The notes beneath the pieces are model-generated. The model did not search any database and was not told where the DNA came from. It was given only the letters and a program-made list of their open reading frames with translations. Both the position numbers and the translations under genes were made by a program. A DNA stretch of 64,000 nucleotides, taken from Cololabis saira (lineage: Eukaryota; Chordata; Actinopteri; Beloniformes; Belonidae). The DNA lies in assembly GCF_033807715.1 (NCBI RefSeq), contig NC_084592.1, positions 21,142,501 through 21,206,500 of the forward strand, in the 5' to 3' direction. Of the stretch, positions 34,099 through 43,400 are shown in pieces (the stretch's first letter is position 1; every line of letters begins with the position of its first letter).

Positions 34099-36232
34099 AT
34101 GGGGGCCGTCATAAGGTAACTTTCAATTTTGGATAACACACAATGCACATTTTAAAGGTATTTTAGAAAAAATAAACTGACTTTTTTTCTTTTCTTGTGT
34201 CAAGATTTCTATTGGTTTTGCTTGCTGTTGGACATCAAATAAATGGTATGTTTATGAACTTGTAAGAATTGCATTTATTGTATGCAATGACTAACAATCT
34301 ACTTAACAGCTCGTGGTGTTGGATCTTCTGACAATCATGGCGCTGTGGAGACGCTGATGTCTGGACATCAACCCACTCCACACATGACTTTACCCTTAAA
34401 CCAAAAAGTGCTGGATGTGCAGCAGCAGGGCTATCCACCCAAGTTGTCGCAGCAGGGCTATCCACCCAAGGTCCCTCAGGTGCAGCAGCAGGGCTATCCA
34501 CCGAAGGTGCAAAAAGTGCCCCAGCAACAGCAGGGCTACCAACCCAAGGTGCTGCAGATGCCCCAGCAGCACAGCTACCCACCCAAGGTCTCTCAGGGCT
34601 ACCCTGCTCAGGTGCTGCATCAGCAGGTCTACCCACCACAGGTGCAACAGCCGTATTTGCCCCGGGTGCATCAGCAACAGCCGTACTCGCCCCGGGTGCA
34701 TCAGCAGCAGCAGCAGCAGCAGCCCTACTTGCCACAGCTGCCCCAACAGCAGCAGCAGGCCTACTTGCCACAGGTGCCCCAACAGCAGCAGCAGCAGCCC
34801 TACTTGCCACAGGTGCCCCAACAGCAGCAGCAGCAGCCCTACTTGCCACAGGTGCCCCAACAGCAGCAGCAGCAGCCCTACTTGCCACAGGTCCCCCAAC
34901 AGCAGCAGCAGCAGCCCTACTTGCCACAGGTCCCCCAACAGCAGCAGCAGCAGCCCTACTTGCCACAGGTCCCCCAACAGCAGCAGCAGCAGCCCTACTT
35001 GCCACAGGTGCCCCAACAGCAGCAGCAGCAGCAGCAGCAGCCCTACTTGCCACAGGTGCCCCAACAGCAGCAGCAGCAGCCCTACTTGCCACAGGTGCCC
35101 CAACAGCAGCAGCAGCCCTACTTGCCACAGGTGCCCCAACAGCAGCAGCAGCAGGCCTACTTGCCACAGGTGCCCCAACAACAGCAGCAGCAGCAGCAGG
35201 CCTACCCGCCACAGGTGCCCAAGCAGCAGGCCTACCCGCCACAGGTGCCCAAGCAGCAGGCCTACCCGCCACAGGTGCCCAAGCAGCAGGCCTACCCGCC
35301 ACAGGTGCCCAAGCAGCAGGCCTACCCGCCACAGGTGCCCCACCAGCCACAGGTTCCCCAACAGCAGCAACAGCACCAGGTCTACCAGCCACAGGTTCCC
35401 CAACAACAGCAGCAGCAGCAGGTCTACCAGCCACAGGTTCCCAAACAGCAGCAGCAGCAGGTCTACCAGCCACAGGTTCCCCAGCAGCAGCAGATCTACC
35501 AGCCACAGGTTCCCAAACAACAGCAGCAGCAGCAGCAGGTCCACCAGCCACAGGTGCCCAAACAGCAGCAGCAGGTCCACCAGCCACAGGTGCCCAAACA
35601 GCAGCAGCAGGTCCACCAGCCACAGGTGCCCAAACAGCAGCAGCAGGTCCACCAGCCACAGGTGCCCAAACAGCAGCAGCAGGTCCACCAGCCACAGGTG
35701 CCCAAACAGCAGCAGCAGGTCCACCAGCCACAGGTGCCCAAACAGCAGCAGCAGGTCCACCAGCCACAGGTGCCGCAGCAGGTCCACCAGTCACGGGTGC
35801 CCAAGCAGCAGCAGCAGCAGCAGGTCCACCAGTCACGGGTTCCCAAGCAGCAGCAGCAGCAGCAGGTCCACCAGTCACAGGTTCCCAAGCAGCAGCAGCA
35901 GCAGCAGCAGCAGGTCCACCAGTCACAGGTTCCCAAGCAGCAGCAGCAGGTCCACCAGCCACAGGTTCCCCAGCAGCAGCAGCAGCAGGTCCACCAGCCA
36001 CAGGTTCCCAAACAGCAGCAAGGCCATCGCTACAAGCCGCGCTATCAGGGAAAGCAACCTGGCTATGTGGCAAAGTTGCCTCAAAAGCCACGCTACGCAC
36101 CCCTGAAGCACCAACAGGCAAAATCTGTTAAGCAGCCTAAGCAGGTCAGTTATTTTAAGTGACTCCTAATATTTTAAACTTTAACTGGCCTTGACTTAAC
36201 GGAGTTTGTTTTCTTTCTAGGCACAACATTGA
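34099..36232 (+). CDS. Secreted Gln/Pro-rich tandem-repeat protein, four exons
   Basis: I recognise no family; the structure is assembled from the sequence. Exon 1 (34099-34115) starts at ATG and ends at a GTAACT donor. Exon 2 (34205-34245) follows TTTTCTTGTGTCAAG and ends at GTATGT. Exon 3 (34310-36144) follows a branch-like CTAAC and an ACAG acceptor. Exon 4 (36221-36232) follows TTTTCTTTCTAG and encodes AQH-stop. Introns are 89, 64 and 76 nt, in phases 2, 1 and 0. Exons 1-2 join into MGAVIRFLLVLLAVGHQIN, a good signal peptide, in frame with the big repeat frame. The predicted 634 residues comprise the signal, a short linker, degenerate GYPPK repeats, then blocks of YLPQVP, AYPPQVPKQ, VYQPQVP and VHQPQVPK separated by runs of 2-9 Gln, and a Lys/Tyr-rich tail. 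Without the last splice the protein would end VSYFK at 36162. The role is unknown; an extracellular, cross-linkable matrix or egg-coat protein is my inference. Confidence 0.75.
34416..36012 (+). repeat. Coding tandem repeat, 30-48 bp units of CAG runs plus Pro-Gln motif
   Basis: The array lies inside exon 3. From 5' to 3' it has several degenerate GYPPK units, about a dozen YLPQVPQ units with 4-9 Gln, five nearly identical 30-bp AYPPQVPKQQ units (about 35200-35345), four VYQ/IYQPQVP units, then about nine VHQPQVP and four VHQSRVP or VHQSQVP units. Gln is almost always CAG. Because stop codons are absent from CAG-rich repeats, both strands are open in several frames here. Confidence 0.95.
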
Positions 36233-36258
36233 AGGAAGTGATTGCTTTAAAGTGCCAA

Positions 36259-36264
36259 ATTAAA
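36259..36264 (+). promoter_or_regulatory. Polyadenylation signal ATTAAA
   Basis: ATTAAA lies 26 bases after the predicted stop codon and is followed by the GT-rich stretch GTGCATAGTGTTTTC (36281-36295). It fits a very short 3' UTR for the Q/P-rich gene. Confidence 0.5.
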
Positions 36265-36299
36265 ATGCAATGCTTTAACCTGTGCATAGTGTTTTCATT

Positions 36300-37095
36300 A
36301 ATGAGGGGAGCATTATTCCATGTCACTGCCAGTCATTTGTGTAGGTTATTTTTTTTTGTTTTGGGGGACACAAAGTGTAAACCATTATGCTCACCCGTAT
36401 TTCAGTCAAATTAAATGACATTGGCTCTACAGCTTGTGATCCATATATATTGGTAAATGGTTCTATTACTGTACATGCCTGACAAAAGATCACAAACGTG
36501 AGATGCATGCAGCCCATTGCAAAAAATATGCGCATCAGTCAATGCTCACTGGAAGCTTGTAGTTTAGAAAGCATCAAATACTTCAGTGTGACCTGAAGAC
36601 AGCAAAAAAGAAATTCACCCACCGTTACAACCTGCTGCTTGACCTGGACCAGATGTGCCAACCTTGATAACTTGGCATATTTTCCCTTATCTAGAAACTT
36701 CCTGCCCCTTGTCTTAGGTCTGTTCCAAAATACTCAAATTAGTTTTGATGACCTGAGATGGCTTTAGACCGCTGGGTGTCAGGTTATGGCAGGCTTGAGT
36801 TTCTTGCATCTCCATGGATTTAATCAAGGCTTCTCAAATATTGTCAGGCCACTTCACTTGTGAACAAATGTGCAGATGAAACGAGTCAAGCCAGCTGTTG
36901 CAGGCTAAACTTTTTCAACTTATCCATTAAAGGAAAAATCCACCACTGGTGCTTGCTGATTACAGCCTTTCATGGTTTAGGTGCTTGATAAATGGGCCAT
37001 AGGATATGCTAGTTGCATGCTGCACCAGAGTGACTAAAGCGGCACGAAACTTGAGGCTTGCTGTAAACTGTACAATTGCAGAGATTCTGAAGGAA
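36300..37095. other. Intergenic DNA, nothing recognised
   Basis: No gene or classified repeat recognised between the Q/P-rich gene and the RTE LINE relic. Confidence 0.5.
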
Positions 37096-37103
37096 ATTTG
37101 CTG

Positions 37104-39124
37104 CATTCATGGCAGAGGAGGAAGTTGGGCAGACCCAAAAGTATTGAGGGTATGTTGGGAACGTCTGGCTGAGCCCTCTGTCAGGGACGCCTTCAACTTA
37201 GAACTTCTCTCAGATCCCGGGGGAGGTGGGGGACATTGAGTCCTAGTGGAACATGTTCTCTGCCTCCATTGTCGATACAGCAGCTCAAAGTTGTGGATGC
37301 AGGGTCTCCGGTGCCTGTGGCGGCAATCCTAGAACCCGGTGGTGGACACCGGAAGTAAAAGATGCCGTCTGACGGAAGTTCTGCCGGGCTATGTTAGCCT
37401 GTGGGACTCCTGACGCAGTACATGGGTACCGGCAGGCCAAGCAAGCCGCCCTGGAGGCAAAAACTTGGTCTGGGAGGAGTTTGGTGAGGCCATGGAAGAA
37501 GACTTTCGGTCAGCCTCAAGGAAATGCTGGCGAACCGTTCGGTGCCTCAGAGGGGGGAAGCAGTACTCTGCCAGCAACGTTTACGGTGCAGGTGGGGAGC
37601 TGTTGACCTTGACTGGGTCGTAGGGCTGTCTTGGTTGACACACCTCTGCGACATTGCATGGAGGAAGGGGATAGTGCCGCTGGGGTGGCAAACCGGGGTG
37701 GTGGTCCCTCTTTTTAAAAAGAACACTCAGGCTCCCCGGGAAAGTCTACGCCAGGGTACTGGAGAGGAGAATACGGCCGATAGTTGAACCTCAGGAGGAA
37801 CAATGCGATTTTTGTCCCGGTCATGGGACACTGGACCAGCTCTATACCCTCCGCAGGGTGCTTGAGGGTTCATGGGAATTTGCCCAACCAGTCCACATGG
37901 ATGGAGTCCACGTGGATCTGGAGAAGGCATTTGACCATGTGTCCCCCCCCCCGTGCCTTTCGCCAACCCCACCCCGAGTGTGGGCGCTGAAGTCATGGGG
38001 GAACTTAACACGCATTCAGCGTCCCCTGCGGGAACTGAACACAGGACCTTCTTGCTGTGAGACGGCTGCACTACCAGCTGCGCCACCGTGCCCCCTATGG
38101 ACGGCTGCCCGGTCTCTATATGATCGGAGCAGGAGTTTGGTTCGCATCGCCGGCAGTAATTCAGACTTGTTCCCGGTGCATGTTGGAATTCGGCAGGGCT
38201 GCCGGGCGCCTTTGTCACCAGTCCTGTTCATAATCCTGTTCATTTATGGACAGGATTTCTAGGCGTAGCCAGGGGCCGGAGGGGATCTGGTTTGGGAGCC
38301 ACAGGATTTCAACTCTGTTTTTTGCAAATGACGTGGTCCTGTTGGCTTCATCAGACCAGGACCTTCAGCATGTGCTGGGGCGGTTTGAGGCCGAGTGCGA
38401 CGCGGCAGGGATGAGAATCAGCACCTCCAAAACCAAGGCCATGGTTCTCCACCGGGAAAAGGTGGTGTACCTTCTCCGGGTGGGTGGAGAAGTCCTGCCT
38501 CAGGTGGAGGAGTTCAAGTATCTCGGGGTCTTGTTCACGAGTGAGAGAAAGATGGAGCGTGAGATTGACCGACGGATCGGTGCAGCGTCCGCAGTTATGC
38601 GGTCGGTGTACCGGACCGTCGTGGTGAAGAAAGAGCTGAGTCGAAAGGCAAAGCTCTCGATTTACCGGCCAACCTACGCTCCCACCCCCACCTATGGCCA
38701 TGAACTTTGGGTAGTGACTGAAAGGATAGGATCGTGGATACAAGCGGACGAGATGAGTTTCCTCCGCAGGGTGGCTGGACGCTCCCTTAGAGATAGGGTG
38801 AGGAGTTCGGTCACCCGGGAGGAGCTCGGAATCGAGCCGCTGCTCCTTCACATTGAGAGGAGTCAGCTGAGGTGGCTTGGGCATCTGTATCGGATGCCTC
38901 CTCGACGCCTCCCTAGGGAGGTGTTCCAGGCATGTCCCACTGGGAGGAGACCCTAGGGAAGACCCAGGACACGCTGGAGAGACTACGTCTCTCGGCTGGC
39001 CTGGGAACGTCTCAGAATCCCCTCAGAAGAGCTGGAGGAAGTGTCTGGGGTGAAGGAAGTCTGAGGCTGCTGCCCCTGCGACCAAGTTCCGGATAAGCGG
39101 AAGAAAATGGATGGATGGATGGAT
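37104..39124 (+). mobile_element. RTE-clade (Rex3-like) LINE relic with inverted SINE insert
   Basis: Reverse transcriptase remnants in several frames end in a 236-codon open stretch (38246-38956) with RISTSKTKAMVL, VEEFKYLGVLFTSE, YAPTPTYGHELWVVTE and LRWLGHLYRMPPRRLPREVF, typical of Rex3-like RTE elements. The catalytic motif FADD reads FAND here (near 38320-38331), so the enzyme is dead. The 3' end is GCGGAAGAAAATGGATGGAT, the GATG-type tail of this group. A fragment of the SINE head lies inverted at about 38012-38097. Confidence 0.8.
38012..38097 (-). repeat. SINE head fragment inserted in the RTE relic
   Basis: Read on the minus strand: GGGGGCACGGTGGCGCAGC, then CTCACAGCAAGAAGGTCCTG and TTCAGTTCCC, corresponding to the first 75 bases of the SINE at 2040. 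It interrupts the RTE frame between RT blocks. The truncation at the 3' side and the inverted direction are unusual for a simple SINE insertion. Confidence 0.7.
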
Positions 39125-39129
39125 TTGTT

Positions 39130-41760
39130 GCATTTACTGGCAACAATCCTACAATAATGCTGCTACAGATGTCCTGTTGAAGTTGTCTCTTGCACTGGAG
39201 CCTGAAAGTGGAATGCACTTTCAAATAAGTGGGCCCAACTTCACAGATCAGATTGTTTTGGGATCAAGAAAAACTAATTAAAGAGCAACATCAATCATAT
39301 AAACCATGTGTTCTTGTTTTTTTGGGGGGGATTTTTTGTCAGGAGGGTTGCCAGGAAACGTTTGACTGGAGCTTACAGTAGAAACAAATTTGACTCTGAA
39401 CTTTTGTATGGTGTAAAATAAGTCCACTTCATACAGACCACAGGGAAGTGCGGCAATACTTTGATAAACTGAGAAAACTTCCACCAGTAAATGGGAAGTG
39501 CTGTCCTGATATCGCCCTCTATTAATATGTCTATCATTCTCCCTTCTGCTATGTGTCATTCAGGTTATTTTCTGCTTTCTGGGGTTGATCCCTGTCTTCC
39601 AGCAGATACACAGGAAATGAAGGTGTCAGACAACAGTACTAGCTGCCAGTTTACCAGGAAAACCAGATGCACAAGCAGACCTAAGAGTATTGAGGTAAGT
39701 TGCATCCTTGTGAAACCTCAAACCAGGTTACACACCAACACCAAGCAAATTCCACTTTTTACGCATTAAATGTCCCAAATGTTATTGTGCACTGTGAAAT
39801 AACTTTTTTTTTTTTAATTTTTCCCTGCTTCAATACCCCCTGACATAGATGACCATGTCACCAATAGATCTGTGCAGACGTTGATGACAAGGTACTTTCA
39901 GTTTTACAAATGGTAGTATAACGGATCAAAACATCATCCTTAAGTCCAGCAAAACTAACTTTCACTGCAAAAAAATCTATCTGAAATGACTGGTTTGAAT
40001 GCTACGTCAGTGGTTGTGCTGCATCCTGTTCAGTTGCCAGAATCATTGTTTTATATCTGCAAGCAACATTGAAGATTCAAATTGAAATCGTATTGTTTCT
40101 CACTTATGGGAATGGCAGAGGCGTGCCATCAAGTATTTCAGCCCTGCAAAGTAGAAGTGTTGTCTTTTACTGTATCAGTAATCAACTGCTATAGTCCAGG
40201 ATGGATCAATTATCTGTGACCGTTATTCATTAAAACAATTTTCTGATTGGTTCTACTAAAAATCAAACTGCTTACTGGAATATTTTCTTAATATAACATG
40301 ATGGACAGGTTAGTTACTTTGAAACCTTACTGAGGTTCTACAAAATGTTTTGTCACGCAGACTCTTATCCTTAAATTTACACTCAACATTTGTACCTTGT
40401 TTCTATAATCATAAACGGTTCGAAATGTCTCGCCCATATGGCACGGCTGATAATTGAATCTCTGACCTTCCAGCTTACCTGGTGAGCGTCTTATGTTCTA
40501 AAGCAGATATCAGCACGTGCACCTCTGCAGCTCAGTCCCTTTTCTCTATTAAGAGCTTTAAAGGCAGAATCAGTCACTTATCAAACATGAGAAAGACTGC
40601 AAGAAAGTGGAATGGCAAGTGGATTAAAATGCAGGGTGCTGATGTTGGTGTCTTTAACATTGTTTAAAGGTCAGAGTTGGAACATAGACTGGCTGGTGAG
40701 CAGACGGCTTTGCCTCGCTGCTTAACTTTTTCCTCACCATGTGATTTACATCAGGGCAGATGCTGCCTCAATCATCTGTTAGTCTCTCAGTCAGTTCTAC
40801 CCACATGAGACCTCAGTGTGCCCGTCCGGAGCCAATCCCCCAACTTTCCACGCGATGCTCCACATGTGTCAGCTGAGACAACCCAGCAACATCCAGAGCC
40901 TCCAGCAATTCAGGACATATCCCATCCACCCACTGGGCATTGTCACCATGTGTTATCTGTCTTAACTACCTCAGTAATAGTCCTCCAAAATAGTACTTTC
41001 AGCTGGTTGTTGATTCCATCATCAGACATGGGTGTCATCTACGGCTTTTGGGCTTTTGTTTCCTCCCAGGATATTTTCAGTTTAAATCTTGAGAGTGTTT
41101 TGTCCTAGCTTTATTTTCATTTTTATTCAGGAGTGCTTCTCTCATGCGTGTTGTCTGGTTCCGTCTTCTTTTCTCAGTCCATCTGTTCTCAGAGCCTGCC
41201 TTGTCCCCTTGTTATGGTCTGTCCCTCATTATTCTGTGCATTCTTGTGGAATCATTTTGTTGTTGGACTTTTTGTCTAGTTACCTTGGGACGCCAGCATT
41301 TCTTGAGTTTAATAAAATTTAGTTAAATCTTGTTTTCTTGAACAGTCCGTGTACCTTGGCCTAATGGTGGGTCTTTCCCTCGTCAGCAATCTAGTCCTGT
41401 CTATTGGGAAACAACTGCTTTTCCTTCCTGAGGGACCTGAGTGTTTGCTAGAGACTCTTTGAGTGTGAGCAAAAAATATGTTCAATAGCCTCACCAAAAG
41501 CCTCCATTACTTTTTTTTTCGTCCACATTGCCTTTGCAGGGTTTGCCATTCCCCTTGTAGCACTGGCAAATTTTGAAGCATACCTTTGTTTGACAGCTCC
41601 CTCAACCTCAGGTGTCCATCACCAAGTTTGGGAAGTCATGCCACAATGTGCACCAATCAAATTTTGGTCATAGCTCAGCACTGATTCATCATTGACGACA
41701 GCTTGGAACATGATCCATTCAATGTCAAACTCCTGAGCCGCCCTCATAATTGTGGGGAAA
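39130..41760. other. Intergenic DNA with one weak exon candidate
   Basis: No classified repeat. At 39603-39694 a pyrimidine-rich CTGTCTTCCAG and a GAG|GTAAGT donor frame a 92-base open stretch; see findings. The remainder shows nothing recognisable. Confidence 0.4.
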
Positions 41761-41763
41761 TAC

Positions 41764-42452
41764 TGTCAGAGTTTAGAGTTTAGAGTTTAGAGTTTATTAA
41801 TTTAGCACAAAAAGATGCATGAAGCACTGCGCAAGGAGGGAACAAAGTTCTATAGCGAACTTGTACAAGGTTCCACCCCTGTCAAAAAAACAAAACAAAG
41901 GACAAGCAGACAGCATGCATGAGCTAAACAACAACAAAAGACAAAGATCAATAGCAACAGGAATTCAAGTACTTGAAACAACTAATAGTAAAAAACACAA
42001 AGAAAGAACAAAAAATGTGACAAAAGCAGAACAATGAGAAAGAATATATAATTAAAGGTAGATAAAATTAAAGGTCAAGTAGAGAAAGTAAACTAGGTTC
42101 CTGTGGAAAGTAAAAATTCCTTTAGGTTTTTTTTGAAAATGCATTGGGAGGAGGTGGACCTCAGTGAAGAGTTTAAGTCAGACCAGAGCTTGGGGCCTCT
42201 ATAAGTAATGTTGAATTGGTGACTTGAGGTTCGGGAGGACGGTATAGATAAGCTATTGTTACTAAACCTTGTTTGATATGAGTGAAAGTCTGTTGTCAGA
42301 ATAAAGAAATTGTGAAAAGTAATAGGCAGATCTTGTTTCCTGTATATAAACTTATGAATAAAAAGGCATGTTTGATAGGCATTCACCTTATCAATCATGC
42401 CTTTTTATTTATAAGTTTATATACAGGAAACAAGATCTGCCTATTACTTTTC
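41764..42452 (-). mobile_element. CR1/Rex1-like LINE 3' end with inverted duplication
   Basis: On the minus strand 42398-42093 encodes CLFIHKFIYRKQDLP, HSYQTRFSNNSL, YRGPKLWSDLNSSLR and FKKNLKEFLL, the C-terminus of CR1/Rex1-type reverse transcriptases. Its 3' end carries four copies of an AAACTCT heptamer (plus strand AGAGTTT, 41768-41798), the short terminal repeat expected of such LINEs. At the 5' side the sequence turns back on itself as a large inverted repeat. Confidence 0.65.
42314..42452. repeat. 64-bp near-perfect inverted repeat
   Basis: The arms 42314-42377 and 42390-42452 are reverse complements apart from very few mismatches (one G/A within the outer 57 bp), with a loop of about 12 bases. 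The left arm is LINE coding sequence; the right arm is a reversed copy of it. Confidence 0.9.
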
Positions 42453-42635
42453 AGAGTTCCAAGTTGAATTGCTGGGACAGTATCAGGGCCAAACGTTGCA
42501 AGGGACGTGATCTGAAATGAAAACTTTCCTTAACGGACTGCACTGTTTGAGTAGTGCAGAAGTTTGATAATAGAACACTGCTTGTGTTCAGATTACTCAA
42601 GCTGCTCCTACTAATCACACCACACTGGACACTAT

Positions 42636-43130
42636 GGCCACGTTTACACATAGCCGGGTATTTGAAAAATACCATCATTTACAAGAACCCGCATAAATAC
42701 GCTGTTAAGGGTGCTATGAGCAGCCAAACCTACAGGCGGCAATGTAACGAGAAGCATAAAGTCATGCTAGCCAATCGGAATCTTGGAATAAAACGTCAAA
42801 AATTGACACGTGTAACTGCCAGTTACTTCCAAGATGGAACGAGAGTCTTTCGTTTGGAGTGACAGAGAAGTGGAGTTACTTTTAAGTGTGACTTTAGAAT
42901 ATAAAACAGGTCAAATACAAGAAAATATTGACGGTGGCCAAACAAATTGTAAACACAGGTCGCACTCATGACGCTGGTGACGTTTCTGTCGCATAATGTG
43001 ACGTTCTGAAGCCTAAATGTCCGTTTCCCTCTGTTTACAAGAAAACGTGAAGACAGAGTTTTTGAAAATCTCAATTTTTTTTCAATAACCTGTGAGCAGA
43101 CTGACACAGTCTTCGATTTAGGCCTGATCA
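42636..43130. repeat. Probable dispersed repeat beginning GGCCACGTTTACACA
   Basis: The text (ACGTTTACACATAGCCGGGT at the left, CCTAAATGTCCGTTTCCCTC towards the right) resembles a dispersed teleost repeat I remember, but I could not define terminal repeats. Low confidence in family and ends. Confidence 0.35.
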
Positions 43131-43243
43131 AAATGATCCAGAGTCTTACGGTGTCCTGTGCAGGTTGAGTTTTGTCCCACGCCCTGCAGATGGTGGGTCA
43201 ACACAGTGTAGTAACATACTGAATGCCATATTAACTCCTGGTG

Positions 43244-43392
43244 TAGGGCTGGGCAATATGACCTAAAATCAATATTACGATAATTTACCTCGATAACAAT
43301 AAATACACGAAAAACCAACCGTCTTAAAGGGGAATGAAAATAACGTATCAGCTATTGGTAACGGTAAATATTCAGCTTATCGCCCGGGCCTA
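43244..43392. mobile_element. hAT-type MITE with 8-bp target duplication
   Basis: A 149-bp element with ends TAGGGCTGGGCAATATGAC and the inverse of TATCGCCCGGGCCTA. TCCTGGTG occurs on both sides (43236-43243 and 43393-43400), an 8-bp target-site duplication as produced by hAT transposases. There is no coding capacity. Confidence 0.85.
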
Positions 43393-43400
43393 TCCTGGTG

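Noticed and set aside
34700..36012. CRISPR-like repeat array
   Set aside because: The repeats are coding CAG/Pro-Gln units without unique spacers, in a eukaryotic context.
34235..36121. 628-codon minus-strand open frame rich in Ala, Val and Pro, and other long frames on both strands of the same region
   Set aside because: They are mirror readings of the CAG-rich repeat exon, in which stop codons are rare in several frames. Only the plus-strand Gln/Pro frame connects to a signal peptide and splice sites.
34099..36232. Assignment of the Q/P-rich gene to the SCPP (enamel/dentine matrix) family or to the ZP egg-coat family
   Set aside because: SCPP introns are phase 0, while the first two introns here are phases 2 and 1. 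No ZP domain follows the repeats. The resemblance is compositional only.
41768..41798. Interstitial telomere-like array
   Set aside because: The unit is AGAGTTT, not TTAGGG, and it coincides with the 3' end of a LINE, where short tandem tails are expected.
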